Shown here in pieces: positions 45,985 through 55,700 of a stretch of DNA of 64,000 nt; position 1 is the first letter of the stretch, and each line of letters opens with the position of its first letter. A model generated the notes under the pieces. That model had not been told where the DNA came from. It made no database searches and saw only the letters and a program-made list of their open reading frames with translations. The DNA comes from Paraprevotella clara YIT 11840 (lineage in GTDB: Bacteria > Bacteroidota > Bacteroidia > Bacteroidales > Bacteroidaceae): NCBI RefSeq assembly GCF_000233955.1, contig NZ_JH376618.1:112315-176314 (forward strand), written 5' to 3'. The translations under genes were made by a program, and so were the position numbers.

Positions 45985-46748
45985 AAATCACGTTTTTGGG
46001 TACGGGGACGAGTACGGGAGTGCCGCAAATCGGTTGCTCGTGCAAGGTGTGCCGCAGTACGGACGCCCGTGACAAACGTTTGCGGACTTCCGTATTGGTG
46101 GAGACGGAGCAGACAAGAATCCTGTTGGACTGCGGCCCGGACTTCCGCCAACAAATCCTGCCGTTGGATTTCCGTCGTATAGACGCCGTGTTGCTTACCC
46201 ACGAACATTACGACCATGTGGGAGGGATAGACGACCTGCGCCCTTTCGGCGTGTTCGGCGACGTGCAGCTTTATGCGTCGGAGCGTACGGGCGGGCAGTT
46301 GCGCCAAAGCCTGCCTTATTGTTTTGTGGAGCATAAATATCCCGGCGTGCCCCAGCTCCGGCTTCATGCCGTCCGTCCGCACGAAGCGTTCCGGGTGGGG
46401 GAATTGCAGGTCACTCCCATAGAAGTGATGCACGCCCGGCTGCCCATATTGGGCTACCGTGTGGGGCGCATGGCTTATATTACGGACATGAAAACGATAG
46501 CGGACAGCGAGTTGGATTACCTTCAAGGGTTGGATTTGCTCATCCTGAACGGTCTTCGTCACGAGCCTCATTATTCCCACCAGACGATAGAGGAGGCTTG
46601 TGCGTTTGCCCGCCGCTTATGTGTGCCGCGCACTTACCTCATCCACATGGGGCACCATATCGATTTGCATGCCGTGGAGGATGACCGCCTGCCCGAAGGC
46701 GTACGGATGGCTTACGACGGTTTGGTGGTGGATGTGGAAGGGGAGTGA
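45981..46748 (+). CDS. Metallo-beta-lactamase-fold hydrolase (PhnP-like)
   Basis: Encodes 255 residues. ATG 45981 is chosen over 45975 because GGAGG at 45970-45974 lies 6 nt upstream. [20 protein letters not shown] is the family start; the metal-binding motif is [10 protein letters not shown], with further ligands in [18 protein letters not shown] and LIHMGHH. The two CxC-type cysteines near residue 20 fit a structural zinc site as in PhnP. Substrate unknown (cyclic phosphodiester or nucleotide is possible). It is translationally coupled to murB. Confidence 0.9.
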   Translation: MKITFLGTGTSTGVPQIGCSCKVCRSTDARDKRLRTSVLVETEQTRILLDCGPDFRQQILPLDFRRIDAVLLTHEHYDHVGGIDDLRPFGVFGDVQLYASERTGGQLRQSLPYCFVEHKYPGVPQLRLHAVRPHEAFRVGELQVTPIEVMHARLPILGYRVGRMAYITDMKTIADSELDYLQGLDLLILNGLRHEPHYSHQTIEEACAFARRLCVPRTYLIHMGHHIDLHAVEDDRLPEGVRMAYDGLVVDVEGE

Positions 46749-46780
46749 TTAGCGACAGGATTTTATAAAAGGATGTTCAA

Positions 46781-46806
46781 AGTCTGCCAAAATGGCAGAC
46801 TTTTAT
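46781..46806 (+). terminator. Terminator after the metallohydrolase gene
   Basis: AGTCTGCCA (46781-46789), AAA loop, TGGCAGACT (46793-46801), then TTTT. The same palindrome in opposite orientation ends the methyltransferase gene at 47284. Confidence 0.85.
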
Positions 46807-46919
46807 TGTTTTTAGGCGCTAAAAAAACGGGAAAAAGGTTGTTCTGGAAAGAAAAAATGCTTCAAAATGAATTTTTATACGGTTTTTATGCTGTTTTCCG
46901 GCGTAAGTATCTCCGCTTT

Positions 46920-46985
46920 TCTGCGCCAAACGAAAAATCGTTCGGCTGAAAGCGATTTTTCGTTTGGCTGAGATTGATTTTCGGG
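46920..46985. repeat. Intergenic palindromic repeat, locus 4
   Basis: TCTGCGCCAAACGAAAAATCG at its left, then GCTGAAAGCGATTTTTCGTTTGGCTGAGATTGATTTTCG. CGAAAAATCG pairs with CGATTTTTCG. It is in the 573-bp gap between the metallohydrolase and restriction-modification genes; 46986-47283 shows nothing I can support. Confidence 0.7.
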
Positions 46986-47283
46986 GGCGCCTCAAATGGT
47001 ATAAAAACGGGCTGTGACGGGAAGGAAAGCCTCGTTTCTCAGTTTTGTTTTTTCTATTTGCTTCTTTTTTCCATGCGAGATTTCTTTGCCTGAAGAAAGT
47101 GATTTTTGCTTTTTGCTGACCGTTTGTCTCTTGCCATAAGGATAGAGGCTTCGGTTTCGTGTCGGTTTGTCCGAGGGAAGTGTCGAATGCTTTCTTTATG
47201 TCAAAGTGTTCTTTCACGAGAATCCCGTATTTCCGTCCGGTGAGCCGAAAGGGTGGAAATACGGGATTCTTGTAAGGATTCAG

Positions 47284-47300
47284 ACTGCCATTTTGGCAGA
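47284..47300 (-). terminator. Terminator after the DNA methyltransferase gene
   Basis: CTGCCA (47285-47290) and TGGCAG (47294-47299) form a compact hairpin just past the methyltransferase stop on the minus strand; the T run is poor. Confidence 0.5.
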
Positions 47301-47321
47301 TAATACATTTATATGAAGCTG

Positions 47322-49037
47322 TCAAAACAAAGAATGTTGTTTGGGGATGGCATTCAGTTTGAGAAAGGAAATAAAACGGTTCCAAATGGATTCATTTAGT
47401 CCAATGTCTTTTCCCTTTAAGTGTTGTGCCGCTTTTAATAGGTCGATACGCATTAGTAAATCCTTGTTAATAACCCGTTTTGCATCAGAAAAAAGTAGAG
47501 AACGGATGAATGCTTGTATGGGAATGCTGTTTAACAGGCACTGTGCCGCAAATGCATTATCGTATTCGTCAAATCCTAAGGAGTAACAAGTATCATCCAA
47601 CATCATAGGTTTTCCATTGGGACTTTCAACCAAAGTGAAATAGGTATGTTTGTAAAGTCCGGAAACTACGACTTTGTATCTTTTGAAGGAATACTTTCCA
47701 ATGCCGAAAAGGCAGAAGCGTGGTCGGTTTCGGTATATACTACTGCCCCTTTTGTCTAAAAGTTCTGCGTTTTCGATTAAATATTGATAGGTCTTAGGGC
47801 ATTTGGATTTCAGCCATTCGGTTTCTTCTGATGTGGATTTTTGCGTTATGATGATAAATTTACGTGATGTGGATGTCTTATCTTTTTTTATATCGGAACT
47901 TTTGATTAACGGATAGACGGCTGTATCTTCTATATCTGCAACTTGTCCGAATCCGTTTACCCACTTTCCGTCTTGTAACGTCAGTTCCATGATTTTTGCG
48001 CAGTCGTGCTTTACTCCGGACCACCATTTCAAAGGTGAAGTGCCATCTATGTATTTGTATTGTTCGTAGGAGGATACGTCGGCAACGAAGCATCCGTTTA
48101 CCCATCCATATTCATGTGAAGGGGTTGATGTGTAGAAGTCATTCACTTGGCAGCGTTGGGCACCATTGTCTCCCATTGTGAGATGCAAAAGGGAAGCGGC
48201 CACAGTGGCACCGAATTCCCTTTTGGCATCTATGTTATATTGTTCGATACGCCTTATGGGGAATTGTTCTTGATTTTGTCCGGCAACTATGTTTTTAATG
48301 ACAGAATTCTTTAGTAACAAAGCCAAATGCGCTTGTTCTCCAGATAAAAGCTTTATCATTTGAATACAAATGTATTCGGCAATATCGAAGTTTCCCTTTC
48401 CTGTTATTGCTTCCAAACCTTTGGCTTTTTTAAAGTTGCTTTTAGGAGGAAGGTTGTTGCTTTGTATCTCTCCTAATTTACTGTTTGTAACCCAAGGGGG
48501 ATTTCCTATGACCAATATATCCTTTCCTTTGAAGGATGTTTTGATAGGTTGGAAATCAAAATCAAAAAAATTCCGGTGCAGTAAATGGATGGTGGATTTG
48601 CTGGCTTGCGGATGGTCAAGGTAATGTTGGAGAATATCCAATTTCAAAGTTTGTAAGTAGGGTTTATATATTTCTATTCCATATATTTCCTCGATGTTGT
48701 CAAATGTTTGTAAGGCAGCCAATATGAAGTGTCCTTTTCCACATGTCGGTTCTATAATAACTTGTGGACGGATACCTTGTTTTTTTAACAGATGGCATAT
48801 GGACAATGCCAAGTCTTGATTGGTTTGCCAGTCACCGTATTCTTCTTTGTCTTCTCTTACAATGGCAGGGGAGTGTATGATTGAATGAAAATCATAGCCG
48901 TCTTCAAAGAAGTGAGAGATGCCGCAAAGCCTTTGCATGTGGGCATTGGCCGATGCTTGGGGTAGATTTCTTATGGTTTCTATACAACTGTTTGCTGTCA
49001 TATTATATAATGCGGGTGATACCTGGAATGTTTTCAT
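47322..49037 (-). CDS. Type II DNA adenine methyltransferase
   Basis: Encodes 571 residues (or 559 from the internal ATG at 49001). S-adenosylmethionine motif I EPTCGKGHFILAAL and catalytic motif IV NPPW (IVIGNPPWVTNSKLG) identify an N6-adenine enzyme of the Eco57I-like group, preceded by the EYGDWQTNQDLA motif. The C-terminal ~250 residues probably carry the DNA-recognition part. It is 35 nt overlapped with, or 1 nt after, the restriction endonuclease gene, forming a restriction-modification pair. Base composition is more AT-rich than the flanking housekeeping genes, consistent with transfer. Confidence 0.85.
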   Translation of the reverse strand: MKTFQVSPALYNMTANSCIETIRNLPQASANAHMQRLCGISHFFEDGYDFHSIIHSPAIVREDKEEYGDWQTNQDLALSICHLLKKQGIRPQVIIEPTCGKGHFILAALQTFDNIEEIYGIEIYKPYLQTLKLDILQHYLDHPQASKSTIHLLHRNFFDFDFQPIKTSFKGKDILVIGNPPWVTNSKLGEIQSNNLPPKSNFKKAKGLEAITGKGNFDIAEYICIQMIKLLSGEQAHLALLLKNSVIKNIVAGQNQEQFPIRRIEQYNIDAKREFGATVAASLLHLTMGDNGAQRCQVNDFYTSTPSHEYGWVNGCFVADVSSYEQYKYIDGTSPLKWWSGVKHDCAKIMELTLQDGKWVNGFGQVADIEDTAVYPLIKSSDIKKDKTSTSRKFIIITQKSTSEETEWLKSKCPKTYQYLIENAELLDKRGSSIYRNRPRFCLFGIGKYSFKRYKVVVSGLYKHTYFTLVESPNGKPMMLDDTCYSLGFDEYDNAFAAQCLLNSIPIQAFIRSLLFSDAKRVINKDLLMRIDLLKAAQHLKGKDIGLNESIWNRFISFLKLNAIPKQHSLF

Positions 49038-49656
49038 TTAAAGATACAATTCTTCCATATTGAAGCCGCCATTGTAAAGCGTTGGAAATCGTTAGGTAGC
49101 CTATTTCTGGAGGTCGTTTTAGAATATCTTCCGCCATGTTATATAGCGTCACGTCATCTGCAGGTATTTTATGGTCGGATAGAAAAGCATAAATATCGTC
49201 GACGTTCCCTTTATTGTTGATTATATTCCGTAACCCTGTTGTGGTTTGGTAGTCGGCAGTACGTTTTGAATCTACAAATGTACAAGAGAGGAAATCCAAC
49301 ATTCCTTTTCTTTGTATATCATCATCTTCTTTTCTGTATACAAAGATAATGAGATTATAACCTAAACCGTAAATTTTTTGTTTGCTATCTTTATACGGAC
49401 AACTTGATTGAGGCTGTTTAATTGAAGTCACTTTGATATCCGTATTTATAGAAGGTAAGTCCAAACCACTCGCAGAGTTACCAATCGTTAAATCATAACG
49501 TTGTGCTAAAAAGTCTTTAAATAAATGCTCTACGAATGTTCCCACTGCTTTCCCATCAGTTATGCCATATAATTCAGTGCGGTAGACCTTACTTTGTGTG
49601 GCACAAAATTCTTTTGCACTTTTTATTAAGTGTTTTGTATTTAATTTTTGATTCAT
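49003..49656 (-). CDS. Type II restriction endonuclease
   Basis: Encodes 217 residues. A PD-(D/E)XK-like core is visible: Glu in GTFVEHLFKDFL, Asp in SGLDLPSINTDIK and Lys in DIKVTSIKQPQ. Position directly upstream of the methyltransferase and AT-rich composition support a restriction partner. The recognition site cannot be predicted. A -7 box TATCTTTG lies just upstream on the minus strand (49674-49681). Confidence 0.8.
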   Translation of the reverse strand: MNQKLNTKHLIKSAKEFCATQSKVYRTELYGITDGKAVGTFVEHLFKDFLAQRYDLTIGNSASGLDLPSINTDIKVTSIKQPQSSCPYKDSKQKIYGLGYNLIIFVYRKEDDDIQRKGMLDFLSCTFVDSKRTADYQTTTGLRNIINNKGNVDDIYAFLSDHKIPADDVTLYNMAEDILKRPPEIGYLTISNALQWRLQYGRIVSLNENIPGITRII

Positions 49657-49673
49657 AAAATAAGTTTGATAAA

Positions 49674-49681
49674 CAAAGATA
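49674..49681 (-). promoter_or_regulatory. -7 box of the restriction-modification operon
   Basis: TATCTTTG on the minus strand, 18 nt before the endonuclease start. No clear -33 box. Confidence 0.5.
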
Positions 49682-49832
49682 AGAAATATACTTTAAAAAT
49701 TGGATATAATGGTTAGGATTGTTTCGGGGATACATCCAATTTTATTTGTTTTCAATTTAAAGCATATCACTTAGACTGTTTTTAAGTATGGCCATGTCAA
49801 GCATTTCACAACTTTGATGTTTCGTTTTATTT

Positions 49833-51188
49833 TCATCCGGCGGCCACCGTACGTGTTTTACGGAGGAAACGGCGGCAGAAGAGTGCTCCGGCCAACGTCA
49901 ATGCCACAGGGAAAGCCATCCATATTCCGGCCGGTCCTCCATGGAATGTGAAGCCCAGCAGATAGCTCAGCGGCAGGGAAATGACAATGTAGCACAGGAA
50001 CGCGTAACGCATGAGCGGGCGTACGTCGGCAATGCCCCGTAGTGAATTGGCGAAATTGATTTGCAGACCGTCGCCGAATTGATATAATACGAACGGGATG
50101 ACCAGACTGACGACGATATGCCGTATGTTCGTGTCATTGGTAAAGAAGGCGCATATCTCGTTGATAAAAGTACTGATGGTAATGGCCAATGTCAGTCCGA
50201 TAGCCAGAATCATCAGGTAACCGGTGAGGGAACTGCGGCGCACGTTCCTGATGTCGTTTACTCCGTGGAAATGGCTGACCCGTATGGCTACGGCTGCCCC
50301 GATGCCATAATAAATCATGAAGCAGGTAGAACCGACACTCGTCATGATTTGATGGGCGGCGAGGGGATCGGCACCAATCCAACCTTGCATTACGGCGCAC
50401 AAAGAAAATGAGGCTGTCTCCATACCCATTTGCAGGCCGAGCGGCCGGCCCAATTTATGCAGCAAACGGCGCATGTCGGTGGTTTCGCCTTTGGCTTGGA
50501 AGCCGGAGTGATATTTTTTATACTTTTCGTTCGAGATGAATATGCCGTAAATGACAACCAACATGAGGATGCGCGACAGGGTGGTAGAGATGCCGGCGCC
50601 CAACAGTCCGAGTTGCGGGAAGGGGCCTATACCGTAAATCAACAGGTAGTTTCCCACGATGTTGAACAGGTTGGCACTGATCATGATCCACATCGGCGTA
50701 CGGGTGTTGCCGATGCTGTCGAAGAACTGTTTGAAGGCGTTGAAAAGGGATTGGATGGGTATGGAAAGCACGACGACGATGTAGTACGGCCGGATTTCGG
50801 GGAGAAGCTCTTCGGGCTGTCCCATGTGCCCCAAGAAAAAGTAGAGTATCCCCATCAGCAGGAACAGCACCATGCCCAATGCGCCGTTGACTTGAAGTCC
50901 GGCTTTCAATGCCTTGCCGGCATTCTCGAATTCTCCCCGGGCGTGCATGGGGCCTATGACCGGAGTGATGGCGTAAGAATAACCCAAGGCAAAAATCAAC
51001 ACCAACACCATGATGTTGTTGACGAAGCCTGCGGCGGCCAAGGAGTGCGCACTGAAATGACCCACCATGATGGTGTCAGCCAGTCCTTGTATGATGGTAC
51101 CTAACTGCCCTACAATGATGGGAATGCCTAATATGGCCAAGGCACGGATGTGCCTGCCGTACGTGATAGCCTGATCGGATGCTTGCAT
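49833..51188 (-). CDS. MATE-family efflux transporter (second copy)
   Basis: Encodes 451 residues with about twelve membrane segments in two halves (N-terminal ALAILGIPIIVGQLGTIIQG, C-terminal LGRPLGLQMGMETASFSLCA). It is of the NorM-like type and only distantly similar to the MATE protein at 18 kb. Substrate unknown. Unlike that gene, it has a short leader (about 14 nt) and a perfect promoter, so no attenuator is present. Confidence 0.94.
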   Translation of the reverse strand: MQASDQAITYGRHIRALAILGIPIIVGQLGTIIQGLADTIMVGHFSAHSLAAAGFVNNIMVLVLIFALGYSYAITPVIGPMHARGEFENAGKALKAGLQVNGALGMVLFLLMGILYFFLGHMGQPEELLPEIRPYYIVVVLSIPIQSLFNAFKQFFDSIGNTRTPMWIMISANLFNIVGNYLLIYGIGPFPQLGLLGAGISTTLSRILMLVVIYGIFISNEKYKKYHSGFQAKGETTDMRRLLHKLGRPLGLQMGMETASFSLCAVMQGWIGADPLAAHQIMTSVGSTCFMIYYGIGAAVAIRVSHFHGVNDIRNVRRSSLTGYLMILAIGLTLAITISTFINEICAFFTNDTNIRHIVVSLVIPFVLYQFGDGLQINFANSLRGIADVRPLMRYAFLCYIVISLPLSYLLGFTFHGGPAGIWMAFPVALTLAGALFCRRFLRKTRTVAAG

Positions 51189-51207
51189 AAGTCGTGATTT
51201 TAGGCCG

Positions 51208-51239
51208 CAAAGTTACGATTTATCAGGCTTATGTGCAAA
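51208..51239 (-). promoter_or_regulatory. Promoter of the second MATE gene
   Basis: On the minus strand TTTG (51236-51239), 20 nt, TAACTTTG (51208-51215). It starts right after the stop codon of the glycosyltransferase gene. Confidence 0.85.
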
Positions 51240-51257
51240 CGATTCCTCTGTTCTGCT

Positions 51258-52439
51258 TCAGAAAGCTTTGCGGTAGAACCGTGTGCGTGGAGCGGTCCGG
51301 TAGTCCATCCACGAACAAGCGTGCCATCCGAGCAGCCGCATTTCGTACCAGAGGAAAGACAGGCGGTAGGGGCGTTCTCCCAATGCACGTGCCGAACGGT
51401 TGAACCATACGGTCTTGCACACGCAGAGGAGGACGAACAACAGGGATATGATGGCCGTGGCTGCCCATTGCTGCCGCCATACGCTCCATCCGAGGGACAG
51501 GGCCGTGGCGCAATAGAATAAAGGTACGACGGCTTGTTTCAAGTTGAATGTCAGTCGATAACGCCATGTTTTCTTGAAATGTCGCCGGGTTTCCATATAA
51601 AAAGTGCGCTTGAGCCTCCATTGTTTTCCGGACGTCATGTTCTCACACTCCACTTTACTGTCCGGATGGAGGGAGACGGCGGTATTTCCGATACGGCTGT
51701 GGCGGTTGACCAGCAGTTCCGTCACTCCGCCGATAAGGTTGATGTCGTCGGCAAATCCTTTATGAGCCATGAACAGACTTTTGCGATAGGCTATATTGGC
51801 CGGGTTGCAACGGTAGGCCTTATGCCGAGTGGCCCAAGGCAGGTATTGCATTTGGTGGAAGAGGTTGAAGAAAATGGCTTTACGGGAAAGCAGGCGCTTG
51901 TCCGGCATATAGTTGGCATATCCCAATACGATTTGTACGCCGTCGTGGAAATGTTCGGCCATAGTGGAAAGCCAATGAGGAGAACACGGATGGCTGTCCG
52001 GCTCGGTCAGCAGCAGCCATTCGTATTGGGCGGCCTTGATACCGATGGTCAGCGACAGGCGTTTATGGCTGATATGGCGTGCACCGGACGGGGTGAAGGT
52101 ATGATGCAGGTTGGCGTATTTCAGTTCCAAGGTTTTCAGTATGTCTTCCGTGTCGTCGGTCGATGCGTCATTCACCACGATAACTTCGAAACGCTCGTAT
52201 TCCTGTTCCAGTATCCGGGGAAGGTTGCGGCGTAACGCGTCGGCTTGGTTGTGCGTGGCGATGACGACGGAAATGGCCTCTTTCGGACGGCTGTCCGAGG
52301 TTTGTGTCTCCGTTTCTTGCTGTCTTACCATGCGTGCCGTCCGTTTATAGGAACGGGCGGTACAGAAATGTGCTGCCCACGTCAGTGCGAAACCGGCGTA
52401 GGCAGCATTTTCCAAAAGGAAAGTTATGAGTGGGTACAT
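51258..52439 (-). CDS. Family 2 glycosyltransferase, membrane-bound
   Basis: Encodes 393 residues. N-terminal membrane anchor (about residues 5-27), GT-A domain with SVVIATHNQADALRRNLPRI and VIVVNDASTDDTEDIL, an acceptor/metal region LLLTEPDSHPCSPHWL in place of a standard DxD, and C-terminal membrane segments. Likely transfers a sugar to a lipid or surface glycan; donor and acceptor unknown. Its start overlaps the lysA stop by one base. Confidence 0.88.
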   Translation of the reverse strand: MYPLITFLLENAAYAGFALTWAAHFCTARSYKRTARMVRQQETETQTSDSRPKEAISVVIATHNQADALRRNLPRILEQEYERFEVIVVNDASTDDTEDILKTLELKYANLHHTFTPSGARHISHKRLSLTIGIKAAQYEWLLLTEPDSHPCSPHWLSTMAEHFHDGVQIVLGYANYMPDKRLLSRKAIFFNLFHQMQYLPWATRHKAYRCNPANIAYRKSLFMAHKGFADDINLIGGVTELLVNRHSRIGNTAVSLHPDSKVECENMTSGKQWRLKRTFYMETRRHFKKTWRYRLTFNLKQAVVPLFYCATALSLGWSVWRQQWAATAIISLLFVLLCVCKTVWFNRSARALGERPYRLSFLWYEMRLLGWHACSWMDYRTAPRTRFYRKAF

Positions 52440-53599
52440 TATACGAAATCTTCAGTAGTATATCCGACCGGCAATTCGCGGCAGTTATATCTTGAAGCCA
52501 TGATTTCACCGTAAGCCCCGGCCGAACGCAGAGCCAAAAGGTCGCCGCGATGGCAACGGTTGAGGTCGAATGCCTTGACAAATACATCGCTCGACTCGCA
52601 GATAGGGCCTACAACGTCGTAGGTTTCCTTGCGCTCGTCGCTGCTCAGGTTCTCAATGGAATGGAAAGCCTGATAGAGGGCCGGGCGGATGAGGTCTGTC
52701 ATGCCAGCGTCTACGATAGCAAACTGCTTGTATGTGGCTTGTTTGACATAGAGTACACGTGTAATCAGGCTGCCACACTGCCCCACGACGGCCCGTCCCA
52801 GTTCGAAATGGAGCTGTTGGTCCGGTCGCAGATTCAGATGCTTGCGGTAGGTTTGGAAATAGTCTGCAAAATGGGGAACCGGCACTTCGTTCGGATGTTG
52901 GTAGTCGATGCCCAATCCGCCACCCACGTTGATGTTCTTCACCGTAATGTGATGACGTTCCAACTGGGCTTGCAGTTCGTTGACGCGGTTGCACAATGCC
53001 ACGAAATCTCCCATTTCAAGTATCTGTGAACCGATATGGAAATGCAGCCCGACGAACTCCACATGTTTTAACGATGCGGCGATTTCTATGACTTTCTCCA
53101 TGTCGGCCATGGCTATGCCGAATTTGTTTTCGGCCAGTCCGGTCGTGATATTGGCATGGGTATGTGCTCCTACGTCCGGATTGATACGGAATGAGACGCG
53201 GGCGATTTTGTCTTTTTCGCCAGCCAACTGGTTGATGACTTCCAGTTCCGGTATGCTTTCCACGTTGAAGTAGGCTATACCGGCATCCAGGCCTACATTG
53301 ATTTCCCAGTCGCTTTTTCCTACGCCGGCAAACACGATTTTCTCCGCCGGGAATCCGGCGTCCAGACAGGCTTTGATTTCTCCGCCGCTTACGCAGTCGG
53401 CTCCGAATCCAGCCGCACTGATGATGCGCAGCAGTTTGCGGTTGGCATTGGCTTTTACGGCATAATGTACATGATAATTATCGTTTTTGCCCGTTTCTGC
53501 CTTGATGGTATCCAGTGTTTTACGGAGCAACTCCGTGTCGTAATAATAGAACGGTGTTCTTACCGTATTGAATTTTTCTATCGGAAATGAGCCTTTCAT
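52439..53599 (-). CDS. lysA: Diaminopimelate decarboxylase
   Basis: Encodes 386 residues. PLP enzyme of the alanine-racemase fold: the PLP-lysine is in HVHYAVKANANRKLL, glycine-rich phosphate binding in VNVGGGLGIDY, and the second-subunit active-site Cys in VGPICESSDVF. It makes L-lysine from meso-diaminopimelate. It is 9 nt after lysC, so the first and last steps of lysine synthesis are adjacent. Confidence 0.96.
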   Translation of the reverse strand: MKGSFPIEKFNTVRTPFYYYDTELLRKTLDTIKAETGKNDNYHVHYAVKANANRKLLRIISAAGFGADCVSGGEIKACLDAGFPAEKIVFAGVGKSDWEINVGLDAGIAYFNVESIPELEVINQLAGEKDKIARVSFRINPDVGAHTHANITTGLAENKFGIAMADMEKVIEIAASLKHVEFVGLHFHIGSQILEMGDFVALCNRVNELQAQLERHHITVKNINVGGGLGIDYQHPNEVPVPHFADYFQTYRKHLNLRPDQQLHFELGRAVVGQCGSLITRVLYVKQATYKQFAIVDAGMTDLIRPALYQAFHSIENLSSDERKETYDVVGPICESSDVFVKAFDLNRCHRGDLLALRSAGAYGEIMASRYNCRELPVGYTTEDFV

Positions 53600-53608
53600 A
53601 TCCTCATA

Positions 53609-54928
53609 TTAATTGTTGAACAACGTGTCGCTGAGCGCCTGAAGTGCACTTTTCTTGTCTTCTTCGTTAATCAGGAATGAGATATTATGATTGCTTCCAC
53701 CGTATGAAATCATTTGTACGGGGATGTCTTTCAACGCTTTTGCAGCCTGACTTTCAAAACCGACGTTGTCTCGTGAAAGGTCGCCTACTACACAGATGAT
53801 ACACATATTCTCTTTGACGGTCACCGTTCCGTATTTCATCAGGTCGGCCACGATGTCTTTCAGATACGACTTGTTGTCGATCGTAACAGACACACCAACT
53901 TCCGAGGTGCTTACCATGTCGATGCTCGTTTTGTAGCTTTCGAAGATTTCGAACACTTTGCGTAAGAAACCGTAGGCCAGCAACATACGGCTGGAGTGTA
54001 CTTGTATGGAGATGATGTTGTCTTTGGCCGCAACGGCTTTGATTTTTCCTTCCTGAAACTCGTTGTTGATTATCGTTCCGGGAGCCGACGGGTCCATGGT
54101 GTTTAGCAGGCGTACGGGTACTCCGGCGAATTTAGCCGGTTGGATGCAGGTCGGATGCAGGATTTTGGCTCCGAAATAAGCCAATTCCGCCGCTTCTTCG
54201 AAATGAAGTTGACGCACGGGCTTCGTTTTGTCTACGATGCGCGGGTCGTTGTTGTGCATGCCGTCGATATCCGTCCATATCTGGATTTCCTCACTCTTTA
54301 TCGCCGCTCCGATGAGGCAGGCGGTATAGTCCGAACCGCCACGTTGCAAGTTGTCCACCTCGCCGTATGCGTTACGACAGATGAAGCCTTGTGTGATGTA
54401 AATCTGGTATCCGGGGTTGGCCGCCAACAATTCGTTGATCTTCTCTTTGATGTAATTGAAATCCGGTTCGGAATTTTTGTCCGTACGCATAAAGTCGAGT
54501 GCCGACAACAGGATAGTCTTTACACCACATTCCTTTAAGTAATTCGTCACCATGTTGGTACTGATGACCTCTCCTTGGGCCAAGACTACTTTTTCTTCGA
54601 ACGAAGTGAACAGGATTTTAGTGAAACTTCTCAAATAGTCGAACTCGTCTTTCAAAAAGTCTAATGTTTTCTGTTTGTATTCTTCCGTGGCATACAATTC
54701 ATCTACGTGCTGGCGGTATTTTTGTTCCAACTGATTGATGACGTTGTTTGCACCTTCCGGATTCTTTTTATAAAGGTAATCGGATATTTCGACTAACGTA
54801 TTCGTTGTACCGGACATGGCGGAAAGCACAATCATGTTGGGCGTACTGTCCTGCGTAATCAACCGACATACATCTTTCATCCTTTGTGCGGAACCCACAG
54901 ATGTTCCGCCGAACTTCATTACTTTCAT
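53609..54928 (-). CDS. lysC: Aspartate kinase (monofunctional)
   Basis: Encodes 439 residues. The N-terminal kinase start VMKFGGTSVGSAQRMKDV is diagnostic; RGGSDYTACLIGAAI and TDIDGMHNNDPRIV line the active site. Two ACT domains follow (about residues 300-439), which usually give feedback control by lysine or threonine. No homoserine dehydrogenase is fused, unlike ThrA. It is 15 nt after ftsE. Confidence 0.96.
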   Translation of the reverse strand: MKVMKFGGTSVGSAQRMKDVCRLITQDSTPNMIVLSAMSGTTNTLVEISDYLYKKNPEGANNVINQLEQKYRQHVDELYATEEYKQKTLDFLKDEFDYLRSFTKILFTSFEEKVVLAQGEVISTNMVTNYLKECGVKTILLSALDFMRTDKNSEPDFNYIKEKINELLAANPGYQIYITQGFICRNAYGEVDNLQRGGSDYTACLIGAAIKSEEIQIWTDIDGMHNNDPRIVDKTKPVRQLHFEEAAELAYFGAKILHPTCIQPAKFAGVPVRLLNTMDPSAPGTIINNEFQEGKIKAVAAKDNIISIQVHSSRMLLAYGFLRKVFEIFESYKTSIDMVSTSEVGVSVTIDNKSYLKDIVADLMKYGTVTVKENMCIICVVGDLSRDNVGFESQAAKALKDIPVQMISYGGSNHNISFLINEEDKKSALQALSDTLFNN

Positions 54929-54943
54929 ATCGAATATTGGGTT

Positions 54944-55681
54944 TTAGTTATTCTCATTTATATTTTCTTCAATGCTTTTCGATTCGATGGCGTCAGGAGC
55001 CAGCAGGGGAGTGTAGGCGTCTGTGCATTCCTGCAAGCGTCCTTCTCCGCAACGATAGACTACGCCCGGAAATTCGGATATCAGTTCTTCGTTGTGCGTG
55101 CTCAGCACGACGGTGGTACCCGCTTTGCTGATGTCGTACAATATTGCGGCGGCCCGACGACCGTTCTCTTTGTCTAAATTTCCGGTCGCTTCGTCAGCCA
55201 GGATAATGTCCGGGTGGTTCAGGATGGCTCTTGCGATACACACGCATTGCTGTTCTCCACCCGACAACTGATAGGGCATTTGGTCGGTTTTGGCCGTCAT
55301 GCCCACTTGTTCAAGCACTTCATGAATGCGCGTGTTCCGTTCCTTCTTCTTTTTCCATCCGGTCGCTTTGAGTACGAAATCCAGATTGGCCCGTACGGTA
55401 CGGTCGTTGAGCAACTGGAAATCCTGAAATACGATACCCAGCCGTTTGCGTAGTGCCGGGATGTGCCTGCGTTTGATTTTGGTCATTTCGCGATCGAGCA
55501 CACGCGCACTTCCCGTATGCACATCCAGTTCGCCATAGAACGTCTTCAGCAGGGAACTTTTACCGGTACCCACTTTACCGATCAGGTAAACGAATTCCCC
55601 AGCTTCCGCCTGGAAATTCACGCCTTTCAGAATGACATGTTCTTCTTGGGCGATATCCACATTTTGATATTCGATGCGCAT
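54944..55681 (-). CDS. ftsE: FtsE-like ABC ATP-binding protein
   Basis: Encodes 245 residues. Walker A GKVGTGKSS, signature LSGGEQQCV and Walker B IILADEATGNLD (Ala where most ABC proteins have Pro) fit the cell-division FtsE group. FtsE with FtsX controls peptidoglycan hydrolases at the septum. No ftsX is adjacent; the gene sits between hisIE and lysC. An alternative is a related LolD/MacB-type ATPase, but the LKTFYGEL segment after Walker A favours FtsE. Confidence 0.82.
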   Translation of the reverse strand: MRIEYQNVDIAQEEHVILKGVNFQAEAGEFVYLIGKVGTGKSSLLKTFYGELDVHTGSARVLDREMTKIKRRHIPALRKRLGIVFQDFQLLNDRTVRANLDFVLKATGWKKKKERNTRIHEVLEQVGMTAKTDQMPYQLSGGEQQCVCIARAILNHPDIILADEATGNLDKENGRRAAAILYDISKAGTTVVLSTHNEELISEFPGVVYRCGEGRLQECTDAYTPLLAPDAIESKSIEENINENN

Positions 55682-55700
55682 ATATGTTTCTTTTAGGAGA

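Noticed and set aside
46819..47385. Minus-strand open frame of 188 codons
   Set aside because: It runs through the palindromic repeat and a terminator and into the methyltransferase gene, is basic and low in family-like patterns, and has no start signals.
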